In this document: piece after piece, positions 16,168-23,413 of the stretch | How positions within the stretch are numbered: the stretch's first letter is position 1 | How the letters are laid out: each line of letters begins with the position of its first letter | NCBI GenBank assembly: GCA_046546355.1 | Contig: JBKGXZ010000007.1 | Location: forward strand, 1 to 45,383 | Length of the DNA stretch: 45,383 nucleotides | Direction: 5' to 3' | Origin: CAZBUB01 sp046546355 | GTDB taxonomy: Bacteria; Desulfobacterota; Desulfovibrionia; Desulfovibrionales; Desulfothermaceae | Translations under genes and position numbers: made by a program | The notes under the pieces: model-generated | The model's database searches: none | What the model saw: only the letters and a program-made list of their open reading frames with translations | Told to the model about the DNA's origin: nothing

Positions 16168-17355
16168 CTAGAAATCCCGGGCAGCCTTCTCCAGGCCTGG
16201 GCCGGCTCCACGGATTACCTCCTCAGGCACGCAAAAGGCCAGCCGGAAATAGCCTGGACAGCCAAAGCCTGAGCCTGGCACTGCGAGCACCAGTTCTTGC
16301 TGCAGCCTGCTTACGAACTGCACATCATCCCCACCCGGGGCCTTGGGAAAGAAATAAAAGCCTCCTTTGGGCAGCACAAAGCTGTAGCCAGCCTGGCTCA
16401 GCACCTGCTGCATAGCATCCCTTCTGGCCTGGTACAACCCGACATCCACTCCCTGGCCCAAAATATGCGGCAAGAGCTGCTGGCCTATGGCTGGAGCATT
16501 GACGAAGCCCAGCACCCGGTTGGCAAAAATAAGGCCCTGCATGAGCTCTGCCTGCTCAGGCATTCCTGGATGGGGCAGTATATACCCCACCCTTTCCCCA
16601 GCCAGGGAATGGCTCTTGGAAAAGGAGCTGACCACCAGGCTGTGCTGGTACATGGGCAATATGGAAGGCACCTCGCAGCCGTCGTAGGTCAAGAACCTGT
16701 AGGGCTCGTCCGAGGCCAGGAAAATGGGCCTGGACATCTTGGAGCTCTTGTGCCTCAGGATGGAACACAGCTCCTGCAGCTCCTGCCTGGAGTAAACCTG
16801 CCCGGTTGGGTTGTGCGGGGAATTGATGAGCACTATCCTGGTCTTCTCATTGATGCCGGCCTCTATGGCTTCCAAATCCAGGTGGAAATCCTGCTCCCTG
16901 CAAGGTACCGGCTTGAGCCCAGCCCTGTGGTTGGCTACGTAGAAGCCGTATTCCACAAAATAGGGTGCCGGACAGAGCACTTCCTCTCCTGGCTCCAGCA
17001 CAGCCCTGAACAGGCTGTTCAGGGCCCCTGCTGCACCGCAGGTCAGGACCAGATCCTGGGCCCCTACCTCTACTCCCTGCTCCTTCTGCAGCTCAGCAGC
17101 CAGAACCTCCCGCACCTTTTCGTAACCTGCATTAGGCATATAGCCAAAAGCGTAAGGCTCCTGGGCCTGGCCGGCTATGCTGGTCAGACCCTGGCCAACA
17201 GAAGCAGGGGGCGGCAGGTCTGGGTTGCCCAGGCTCAAGTCATGCACCTGGTCTGCTCCGTGCTGCTTCTTCAGCTTAGCCCCGGTCTCGAACATTCTCC
17301 TGATCCAGGAGCTCTGCTGCAGGTAATCCTGTATCTCCCTGTTTAGCGCGCTCAT
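16168..17355 (-). CDS. Class I/II pyridoxal-phosphate aminotransferase
   Basis: 395 residues of the aspartate-aminotransferase fold. Visible parts are the substrate loop DLSLGNPDLPPP, the INSPHNPTGQVYS motif, ASDEPYRFLTYDG and the PLP-binding lysine in SSFSKSHSLAGERVGY. The C-terminal arginine that binds the carboxylate is likely in YFRLAFCVPEE. The amino-acid substrate cannot be told. It begins 2 nt after the sigma-54 regulator stop and is probably translated with it. Confidence 0.88.
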   Translation of the reverse strand: MSALNREIQDYLQQSSWIRRMFETGAKLKKQHGADQVHDLSLGNPDLPPPASVGQGLTSIAGQAQEPYAFGYMPNAGYEKVREVLAAELQKEQGVEVGAQDLVLTCGAAGALNSLFRAVLEPGEEVLCPAPYFVEYGFYVANHRAGLKPVPCREQDFHLDLEAIEAGINEKTRIVLINSPHNPTGQVYSRQELQELCSILRHKSSKMSRPIFLASDEPYRFLTYDGCEVPSILPMYQHSLVVSSFSKSHSLAGERVGYILPHPGMPEQAELMQGLIFANRVLGFVNAPAIGQQLLPHILGQGVDVGLYQARRDAMQQVLSQAGYSFVLPKGGFYFFPKAPGGDDVQFVSRLQQELVLAVPGSGFGCPGYFRLAFCVPEEVIRGAGPGLEKAARDF

Positions 17356-17357
17356 GC

Positions 17358-18755
17358 TTAGGCTTCTTCTCCTTGTTTACGGTATTCACTCAGCTTGTTG
17401 CGCAGGGTGCGCACTGAAACTCCCAGCAGCTTAGCTGCCTGGGTCCTGTTGCCTGAAGTCCTGTACAGGCTCCTCATAATCATGCGCTTCTCCATCTCCT
17501 GCAGGGGCAAAACTTCCTGCTCCTGATCCTGCTCCAGGTCTGCCTCCCTTTGTTGCTCCGATTGCTGCTGTTTTTGTCCTGAATTGCCAAGCTCCTGCTC
17601 CTGCAGCAGGGCCTCTGGATCCAGGAGCAGGTGGGCAGGCTCTATCCGCCCGCTGCTGGCCAAAAGCACCGCCCTCTCCATCAGGTTCTGAAGCTCCCGG
17701 ACATTGCCCTGCCAGTCATGCTCCAGGAGCCACTGTCTGGCTTGCGGAGAGATCTCAGGTACAGACCTGGAATAGGCCCGGGCAAAGCCCTGCAGAAAAT
17801 GCCTGGCCAGGAGCAGTATATCCTGGGGCCTGTCCCGCAAAGGCGGCAAATGTAAAGGGATTACGTTCAGCCTGTAGTACAGGTCCTGCCTAAAGCTGCC
17901 CTGGGCTACATACTCCTCCAGATCTCGGTTGGTGGTGGCCATGACCCGGACATCCACAGGCACGCTGCCTGTGCCTCCCACTCTGTCTATCTCCCCTTCC
18001 TGCAACACCCTGAGCAGCTTGGCCTGCAGGGAAAAATCCATCTCCGAAATCTCGTCCAAGAGGATGCTCCCTTTGTGGGCCAGCTCGAACTTTCCAGGCT
18101 TGCGCTGCACTGCGCCGGTAAAGGCCCCTCTTTCGTGCCCGAACAGCTCAGACTCCAATAAATGCTCAGGCAAGGCCGCACAATTGACCGCAACAAAGGG
18201 GCCTTGGGCCCGATCGCTTTGCTCGTGGATATACCTGGCAAAAAGCTCCTTGCCCGTGCCTGAGGCCCCCCTGACCAGTACCGTGGCCTTGGAAGCAGCC
18301 ACCTGTCTGGCCAAGGCCAGGGCCTGCTGCATGCTCTTGTCCTGGCTTACAATTTCCCTGTCTGCAGCTCCAGGTCCTGGCTCATGGACCAGATCCGACT
18401 CCCTGGGCTGCAGCGAGTCCAGCACGATGCGCACCTTCTCCCAGTGCAAAGGGGCCAGCCAATAATCCTTGGCTCCCTGCTCCATGATCCTTTTGGCCTG
18501 CTGCGCGTCTCCCTGCTCAGCAAAGACCACTACCGGTGTGCCCTGGGCCTGATCTGAAGCCAAAAGCTCCTGCACATCATAGCCTGACATGGACTGGATG
18601 GAAAAAACGCATACAGGCTCCTGCTTACGGATATAATCCAAGGCTCCTTGCAGCTCCTGGGTCAGCCCTACCTGGTAGCCCTGCTTCTTTAAGGGCTCAA
18701 AAATATCGCTGACCAGATATGGCTGGGCTACAAAGAGGACATTTTTCGCGCTCAT
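17358..18755 (-). CDS. Sigma-54 activator with degenerate receiver domain
   Basis: 465 residues in three parts. Residues 1-115 have the receiver fold, but the phospho-accepting Asp is replaced (Ser52 in VFSIQSMSG), the acidic pair after strand 1 is gone, and the strand-5 Lys is missing. Residues 140-370 are an AAA+ domain with Walker A GASGTGKE (163-170) and GAFTGA (210-215), which touches sigma-54. The C-terminus is a Fis-type helix-turn-helix (GNRTQAAKLLGVSVRTLRNK). A Gln-rich linker (about 385-420) joins them. Control is likely not by phosphorylation. Targets are unknown. Confidence 0.9.
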   Translation of the reverse strand: MSAKNVLFVAQPYLVSDIFEPLKKQGYQVGLTQELQGALDYIRKQEPVCVFSIQSMSGYDVQELLASDQAQGTPVVVFAEQGDAQQAKRIMEQGAKDYWLAPLHWEKVRIVLDSLQPRESDLVHEPGPGAADREIVSQDKSMQQALALARQVAASKATVLVRGASGTGKELFARYIHEQSDRAQGPFVAVNCAALPEHLLESELFGHERGAFTGAVQRKPGKFELAHKGSILLDEISEMDFSLQAKLLRVLQEGEIDRVGGTGSVPVDVRVMATTNRDLEEYVAQGSFRQDLYYRLNVIPLHLPPLRDRPQDILLLARHFLQGFARAYSRSVPEISPQARQWLLEHDWQGNVRELQNLMERAVLLASSGRIEPAHLLLDPEALLQEQELGNSGQKQQQSEQQREADLEQDQEQEVLPLQEMEKRMIMRSLYRTSGNRTQAAKLLGVSVRTLRNKLSEYRKQGEEA

Positions 18756-18854
18756 GACCCTGTTGTATCTGGAAGATGAGACTTTTTCAACGCCTGACTA
18801 TAGAGCCAAGAACATCGAGCATGGCCTGCCTGAGTCCGCAGCCCAGAATTAGGC

Positions 18855-18883
18855 TTGAAGCCCGCAAGGTTTCAGGCTATAAG
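18855..18883 (+). promoter_or_regulatory. Candidate sigma-70 promoter for larB
   Basis: TTGAAG (18855-18860), 17-nt spacer, TATAAG (18878-18883), 40 nt before the larB ATG. Matches are 4 of 6 and 5 of 6. The stretch also contains GCTTGAA and TTTCAGGC, which can pair imperfectly across the spacer. Confidence 0.5.
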
Positions 18884-18923
18884 ATCCCAGGTCCTCATTA
18901 TAAAAGCAAGAGGCTAGAATAAT

Positions 18924-19691
18924 ATGCAGCCCAATCTGGAAGACATTCTTACCCAGCTGAGCAAGGCCCAAATCTCGGTGCAGGAGGCCGCCAGGCAGAT
19001 CAGACTCGCACCTTATCAGGAGATGCAGGGCGTCTGCCTGGACCTGCAGCGCAGGCAGCGCACCGGGCTGGGAGAGGTGGTCTATGCCCGGGGCAAGAGC
19101 CAGGAACAATTGCAGCAGGCGGTCTCCGGGCTATGGGCTGCAAAGGATCCAGTGCTGGTCACCAAGCTGGAGCCTGAGCAGGGCAATTTCTTGCAGCAGG
19201 AGTTTCCCCAGGGCGAATATTGGCCCCAGCCCGGGCTGTTTGTCCTAGGCCGCAAGCTGGACCTTGAGCCCCCTTGGAGCGGACAGGGCAGGATATGCAT
19301 AGTCACCGCTGGATCCTCAGATCTGCCGGTGGCTCTGGAGGCCCTGGGCTCTGCCGAGTTTTACGGCCTGCAGGCCGGTCTGATCTGCGATGTGGGAGTC
19401 GCCGGCCTGCACAGGATCACCCCCTATCTATCCCAGCTGGCGGACAGCAGGCTCCTGATCGTAGTGGCCGGGATGGAGGGCGCCCTGCCCAGCGTGCTGG
19501 GAGGAATGCTGGGCAAGCCAACCATTGCCGTGCCCACCTCTGTAGGCTACGGAGCCAGCTTCTCCGGTCTGAGCTCCCTGCTGGGCATGCTTAACACCTG
19601 CGCCCCTGGCATAGCAGTGGTCAACATAGACAATGGGTTCGGGGCAGCAGTCCTGGCCCTGAAGCTGACTCAGGCCTTTGAGCAGCAGTGA
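18924..19691 (+). CDS. larB: LarB, nickel-pincer cofactor carboxylase/hydrolase
   Basis: 255 residues. LarB carboxylates and hydrolyses nicotinic acid adenine dinucleotide in the first step of nickel-pincer nucleotide synthesis, the cofactor of lactate racemase LarA and relatives. The PurE-like half shows IVTAGSSDLPVALEA, CDVGVAGLHR, VAGMEGALPSVLGGM, VPTSVGYG and VVNIDNGFGA. The ATG has AGAGG about 8 nt upstream. No larA, larC or larE is in the window. It converges on trmFO with 6 nt between stops. Confidence 0.92.
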   Translation: MQPNLEDILTQLSKAQISVQEAARQIRLAPYQEMQGVCLDLQRRQRTGLGEVVYARGKSQEQLQQAVSGLWAAKDPVLVTKLEPEQGNFLQQEFPQGEYWPQPGLFVLGRKLDLEPPWSGQGRICIVTAGSSDLPVALEALGSAEFYGLQAGLICDVGVAGLHRITPYLSQLADSRLLIVVAGMEGALPSVLGGMLGKPTIAVPTSVGYGASFSGLSSLLGMLNTCAPGIAVVNIDNGFGAAVLALKLTQAFEQQ

Positions 19692-19697
19692 CTGCAG

Positions 19698-21035
19698 CTA
19701 TATCTTCTGCCAGCTAACAGCCTGCAGCCACTCCTCCCAGTGCTCCCTGGCCCTTTGCAAGTACATCTCTTTGCGCTTTTGCTTTTTTACTTTGCCCTTC
19801 AAAGGGGGCAACAAGCCAAAATTGACATTCATGGGCTGGAAATCCTTGCGCGGCAGGCACAAATGCCGCAGCAGTCCACCCAGAGCGGTCTCTGCCGGGG
19901 GCGGAGGCAGCAGCCCGCCCTGCTTGAGCATCACGGCCAGGCAGGCTCCAGCCCAGAGTCCGCAGGCTGCTGATTCCACATAGCCCTCAACCCCTGTGAT
20001 CTGACCAGCCAGGTGCACCCCGGGCGCGGCCCGCAGCTCCAGCTCCGGAAACCTCAGCACCTTGGGGGCATTCACAAAGGTATTGCGGTGCATGCTGCCC
20101 AGCCTCTCGAATCTGGCCTGCTCCAGGCCGGGAATCATCCTGAAAATCCTTTGCTGCTCTGCGTAGGTGAGTTTGGTCTGGAAGCCTACCAGGTTGAACA
20201 TGGTCCTTTCCTGATTTTCCGCCCTTAGCTGCACTACAGCAAAAGGCCTGTCCCCGGTTCTGGGGTCTACCAGGCCCACAGGCTTGAGCGGGCCAAAGGC
20301 CAGTGTCAGCTCCCCCCGCTCAGCCAGAGTCTCCACAGGCAGGCAGCCCTCGAAATGCACCAGGTCCTCGAATTCCTTGAGCTTGACCTTCTCTCCTGCC
20401 AAAAGCTCCTGGCGCAGGGCATAGTATTCCTGCTCACTCAAGGGGCAATTCAGGTAATCCTCTCCCTCTGGCTCGTACCTGGAGCCCCAGAAGATCCTGT
20501 CCCAGCTCAAGGAATCCGCACTGACTATGGGCGCTATGGCATCATAAAAGTAAAGGTCCTCGCCTCCGGTCAGCTCAATCAGGCTCTGGCTGAGCCCCTG
20601 CCCCGGCAAGGGCCCGGCTGCCACGAGCACTTTGCTGTAGCCATTTAGCACAGGATCCTGCAGGCCCCGCACCTCTTTGCGCAGGATGCGTACCAGGCTC
20701 ATATCCTGCAGGCAGCGGGTAATCTCCGCAGAGAAGCGCTGCCTGTCCACTGCCAAAGCCTTGCCTGCAGGCACCCTGGTCTCATCCGCAGCCTGCATGA
20801 TCAGGCTGCCTGCCTCCCGCATCTCCTGTTTCAAGAGCCCTACTGCGCTTAAGACATCCTCGGAGCGCAGGGAGTTGGAGCAGACCAGCTCTCCCAGATC
20901 AGGGCTCTGGTGGGCTGGGGAGAAGCTCTCCGGCTTCATCTCCAGAATATCCACCTCCAGGCCTGCCCTGGCCAGGATATAGGCTGCCTCGCTTCCAGCC
21001 AACCCGCCGCCTATTATTGCCGTTCGCTGTTGCAC
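19698..21035 (-). CDS. trmFO: Folate-dependent tRNA (uracil-54-C5) methyltransferase TrmFO
   Basis: 445 residues. TrmFO makes m5U54 in tRNA using methylenetetrahydrofolate and FADH2. Signatures are the N-terminal dinucleotide site IIGGGLAGSEAAYILA, LGELVCSNSLRS, LAVDRQRFS, YFYDAIAPIV and the C-terminal GQITGVEGYVESAACGLWAG. The start is GTG with GGAGG 8 nt upstream. It stands alone, with a repeat-rich space upstream and larB facing it. Confidence 0.95.
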   Translation of the reverse strand: MQQRTAIIGGGLAGSEAAYILARAGLEVDILEMKPESFSPAHQSPDLGELVCSNSLRSEDVLSAVGLLKQEMREAGSLIMQAADETRVPAGKALAVDRQRFSAEITRCLQDMSLVRILRKEVRGLQDPVLNGYSKVLVAAGPLPGQGLSQSLIELTGGEDLYFYDAIAPIVSADSLSWDRIFWGSRYEPEGEDYLNCPLSEQEYYALRQELLAGEKVKLKEFEDLVHFEGCLPVETLAERGELTLAFGPLKPVGLVDPRTGDRPFAVVQLRAENQERTMFNLVGFQTKLTYAEQQRIFRMIPGLEQARFERLGSMHRNTFVNAPKVLRFPELELRAAPGVHLAGQITGVEGYVESAACGLWAGACLAVMLKQGGLLPPPPAETALGGLLRHLCLPRKDFQPMNVNFGLLPPLKGKVKKQKRKEMYLQRAREHWEEWLQAVSWQKI

Positions 21036-21074
21036 CTAGCGCCTCCAGCTCTCAAGCTCTGTGATCTGTTTTGC

Positions 21075-21134
21075 TTTGTATGGAAAACTGGATCTCCAGG
21101 ATCAGCTTTCTCCAAAAGGGGTGACTGGCAGTCG
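21075..21134 (+). repeat. GGAAAACTGGATCTCCA repeat module with GGGTGACTG segment
   Basis: The 24 bp at 21075-21098 (TTTGTATGGAAAACTGGATC followed by TCCA) recur in reverse at 28084-28107 and 31881-31904 with at most one change. Beyond it AGCTTTCT-CAAAA-GGG-GACTG also matches the reverse complement of 31853-31876. This is upstream of trmFO, in the leader or promoter zone. Confidence 0.75.
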
Positions 21135-21156
21135 CCCCTGTGGTATCACTAGACCT

Positions 21157-21262
21157 GTATCGAAGTGCCCTGCTTCGGTACTCGTACAAGGGGCGAGCGG
21201 CGCTAGCCCTTTGCGTTGAGAGTTGATGTTTTGCATACTTTGAGTGCCTGATCCTGGCATGA
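21157..21262 (+). repeat. Mosaic intergenic repeat, copy 5 (GC-palindrome module, diverged core)
   Basis: Contains GTATCGAAG...CTTCGGTAC (imperfect hairpin), then GGGCGAGCGGCGCTAGCCC (21191-21209, palindrome with one mismatch), TTTGCGTTGAGAGTTGATG and an end hairpin TGCC-tgatcct-GGCA. It follows the same order as copies 1 and 2, with more changes. It lies between the flavoprotein and trmFO genes. Confidence 0.65.
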
Positions 21263-21265
21263 AGG

Positions 21266-21862
21266 CTAGAGAGATCTCTCCTGCAGGGCCCGGGCCAGTT
21301 CCACACCCTTGGCCTGGGCCTGCTGCATATACTCCGGATGGGCCAGGATATCCTGCTCCCCATCGAGACCCCGATACAGGAGCGTATCCCAGAGCTGCAT
21401 ATCCAAAACATCACAGAAGTACTTCACGCTGAGCAGGGTCCCTTCAAAGAGTTTCTTGCCCCTGGTAGCCCCTGCAGAGATGAACAGCCCCAGGCGCTTG
21501 ACCTCCCATATGCCGAATTCTGTCTGCTCCAGGAGATATTTCTTGACCCACAAAGACTGGAATCTGTCCATAAAGGCCTTGGTCTGGGCAGTTACTGAAT
21601 AAAAGAAAATGGGCGAGGCCAGGATCAGCCCCCTGGCCTGCAGGATCTGGTCCCGCAGGCCCTGAAAATCGTCCTTTATGCTGCACTCCCCGTTTTGCAT
21701 ACAGTGGTAGAGCTCCAGACAGGGGGAAATCTTTTGATCCCGCAGGAAAAACTCCTGCACCGAGAGGCCCTGCTGCCTTGCGCCCTCTACTGCCTTGGCC
21801 AGCAAGGTGGAGGTGTTGCCCTTGCGCCTGGGACTACCGTAGACCGCTACCAGATCCGCCAT
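21266..21862 (-). CDS. NADPH-dependent FMN reductase / iron-sulfur flavoprotein family
   Basis: 198 residues with a flavodoxin-like fold. The FMN phosphate loop is VYGSPRRKGNTSTLL, and GLILASPIFFYSVTAQTKAFMDRF is the second flavin-binding stretch. A Cys cluster (PCLELYHCMQNGEC) sits where iron-sulfur flavoproteins carry four Cys, but one expected Cys is Leu, so a cubane cluster may be lost. The ATG has GGAGGAG close upstream. Likely a cytosolic electron-transfer flavoprotein with unknown partner. Confidence 0.82.
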   Translation of the reverse strand: MADLVAVYGSPRRKGNTSTLLAKAVEGARQQGLSVQEFFLRDQKISPCLELYHCMQNGECSIKDDFQGLRDQILQARGLILASPIFFYSVTAQTKAFMDRFQSLWVKKYLLEQTEFGIWEVKRLGLFISAGATRGKKLFEGTLLSVKYFCDVLDMQLWDTLLYRGLDGEQDILAHPEYMQQAQAKGVELARALQERSL

Positions 21863-22067
21863 ACGCTCCTCCTTTGTCTGCCCTGGGACCTTGCCCCCTG
21901 GCGCTGCAATTGACCCATGTTTAGATCCGGGCTAGTTTAATAGTCGACAGGAATTTTCTGCCCTGACGGCTCAAAGTACCATTTGTAAAGCCCAGGCTGA
22001 CACAGGGCAAGCCCTGATCTGGCCAGCCGGGCCAAAATTTCTGAGCGAGCTTTGTGCACCCTGGGGG

Positions 22068-22085
22068 CAGGATCTTCGGATCCTG
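22068..22085. promoter_or_regulatory. Short hairpin with TTCG loop before thioesterase gene
   Basis: CAGGATC-TTCG-GATCCTG: seven perfect pairs and a UUCG-type stable tetraloop if transcribed from the plus strand. It ends 32 nt before the thioesterase ATG and has no T-run after it, so it looks more like a leader hairpin than a terminator. Confidence 0.4.
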
Positions 22086-22117
22086 TGCATAAGCACCAAA
22101 AGACGAGACCCAGCAAT

Positions 22118-22516
22118 ATGCAGGATTTCTTCAATACCCATGATCAACTGGCCAGACATCTGGGCATCAGAGTTCTGCAGGCCAGCCAGGGCCAGGCCTG
22201 GGCCCAGATGGAAATCAGGCCTGAGCACAAAAACGGTCTGGATATGGTCCACGGTGGAGCCATCTTCACCCTGGCGGATCTGGCCTTTGCTGCTGCCTCC
22301 AATTCCAGGGGCAGGGCAGCTGTGGCCATCAACTCCCATATCTCCTTCCTGAAGCCTGTCTACAACGGTCTGTTGCGGGCCGAAGCCCGGGAGGTCTCCC
22401 TGAGTCACAAGCTGGCCAGCTATACAGTGCATATTTATGATCAGGAAGGGGAGACCTGCGCTGTATTCCAGGGTATGGTCTACCGCAAGCAGACCACCCT
22501 GAAGGAGCAGGACTGA
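22118..22516 (+). CDS. PaaI-family hotdog thioesterase
   Basis: 132 residues. The hotdog core shows GLDMVHGGAIFTLADLAFAAASNS, the PaaI-type active-site segment, followed by INSHISFLKPV. PaaI enzymes hydrolyse acyl- or aryl-CoA esters in the cytosol. The ATG at 22118 is chosen to fit family length; the open frame reaches 22052, but that part is not conserved-looking. The ribosome site is poor. It converges on the cyclase gene. Confidence 0.85.
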   Translation: MQDFFNTHDQLARHLGIRVLQASQGQAWAQMEIRPEHKNGLDMVHGGAIFTLADLAFAAASNSRGRAAVAINSHISFLKPVYNGLLRAEAREVSLSHKLASYTVHIYDQEGETCAVFQGMVYRKQTTLKEQD

Positions 22517-22543
22517 CTTGCCTGCACCTGCCCTGGGCCTGAG

Positions 22544-23188
22544 TCATATTTTGGCCAGGACCCTGCAAGGAGCCCCGCTTGCCCCCTGCAGGGGTAAAGG
22601 TCCTACCACCAGTTCGCAGTTGCTGCCTAACAGCCCCAGGTTCTTGAGGCTCTCCAGGATCCAGACCCCTTCCTGCAACAGGACCTTGTGTATCATCTGC
22701 TGCGGATCATCCACCGGGCTGGGCGAGGGAGTGTCCATACCCAGCAGCCCCAGGCCGCAATCAGCCAAATGCCTGGCTGCTTCCAGGGTCAAGGCCGGAA
22801 AGTCCTGGTAGAACTCCTGGCCCTTAAAGCGCCGGTCCCAGCCTGTATACAGCAAAAGGCGTCTAGGCGTCACCTGCAGGCTGGATAGTCCGGACTGCAG
22901 ATCATGGACACTGATCCGGTCCCCGGATTCCTTGTGCGTTAGATCCAGGATACAAGCCCTGCCCCAGAGCAATGCCGGGTCCGCCTGCTCCACGCTGGGA
23001 CCCTGGGGCAGGAAATGCCTTGGCGCATCAAGATGGGTCCCGGTGTGATTGCTGCAATAGATGCTTTGCACTGAACAGTTTTCCTCCTGCACAGAGGCCT
23101 GCTGCTCTTGGACAGTGGGCCGCAAATCTCCAGGGAAGGAAGGCATCTGATTGTGCCAGGTGTGGGTCAAGTCAATAATTTTCGGCAT
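22544..23188 (-). CDS. Cyclase-family (kynurenine formamidase-like) metal hydrolase
   Basis: 214 residues of the cyclase family (PF04199). The metal motif is NHTGTHLDAPRHF. MPKIIDLTHTW at the start and LLGMDTPSPSP near the C-terminus are family features. The start at 23188 is fixed by AGGAG 6 nt upstream; the frame is open to 23389, but the extra 67 residues are not family-like. Members hydrolyse formylkynurenine or isatin; no tryptophan-pathway gene is near, so the substrate is open. Confidence 0.85.
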   Translation of the reverse strand: MPKIIDLTHTWHNQMPSFPGDLRPTVQEQQASVQEENCSVQSIYCSNHTGTHLDAPRHFLPQGPSVEQADPALLWGRACILDLTHKESGDRISVHDLQSGLSSLQVTPRRLLLYTGWDRRFKGQEFYQDFPALTLEAARHLADCGLGLLGMDTPSPSPVDDPQQMIHKVLLQEGVWILESLKNLGLLGSNCELVVGPLPLQGASGAPCRVLAKI

Positions 23189-23221
23189 TAACCGCTCCTG
23201 ATTTATCAGGCCCGGGCAGGC

Positions 23222-23250
23222 TTGACCTGGAACCGGACAGTCGTTAAATA
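23222..23250 (+). promoter_or_regulatory. Candidate promoter for the SUMF1-fold gene
   Basis: TTGACC (23222-23227) with TTAAAT (23244-23249) at 16 nt or TAAATA at 17 nt. It lies about 165 nt before the ATG in the divergent space with the cyclase gene. The -35 is good and the -10 poor. Confidence 0.3.
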
Positions 23251-23413
23251 AAGCCAGTGCACAGGGAAATGGCAGCTGCATGCCAAACAATAGCCTTAGC
23301 CCTTCCCTGCGCCTGCCTTCCTGGCTGCAGGAGAAGTCTCCTTCAGGCAGATGAAAGCAGCTGACAATGTTTACAGAAACTGATTCCAAAATTCAAGTCA
23401 AGGAGAAAACCAA

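Noticed and set aside
16297..17346. 349-codon open frame on the plus strand opposite the aminotransferase gene
   Set aside because: Its translation has no recognisable family, and the minus frame shows all PLP-enzyme motifs. High CTG/CAG use makes long antisense frames common here.
22544..23389. Longer 281-residue start for the cyclase-family protein
   Set aside because: The first 67 residues do not resemble the family, and a strong AGGAG site stands 6 nt before the internal ATG at 23188.
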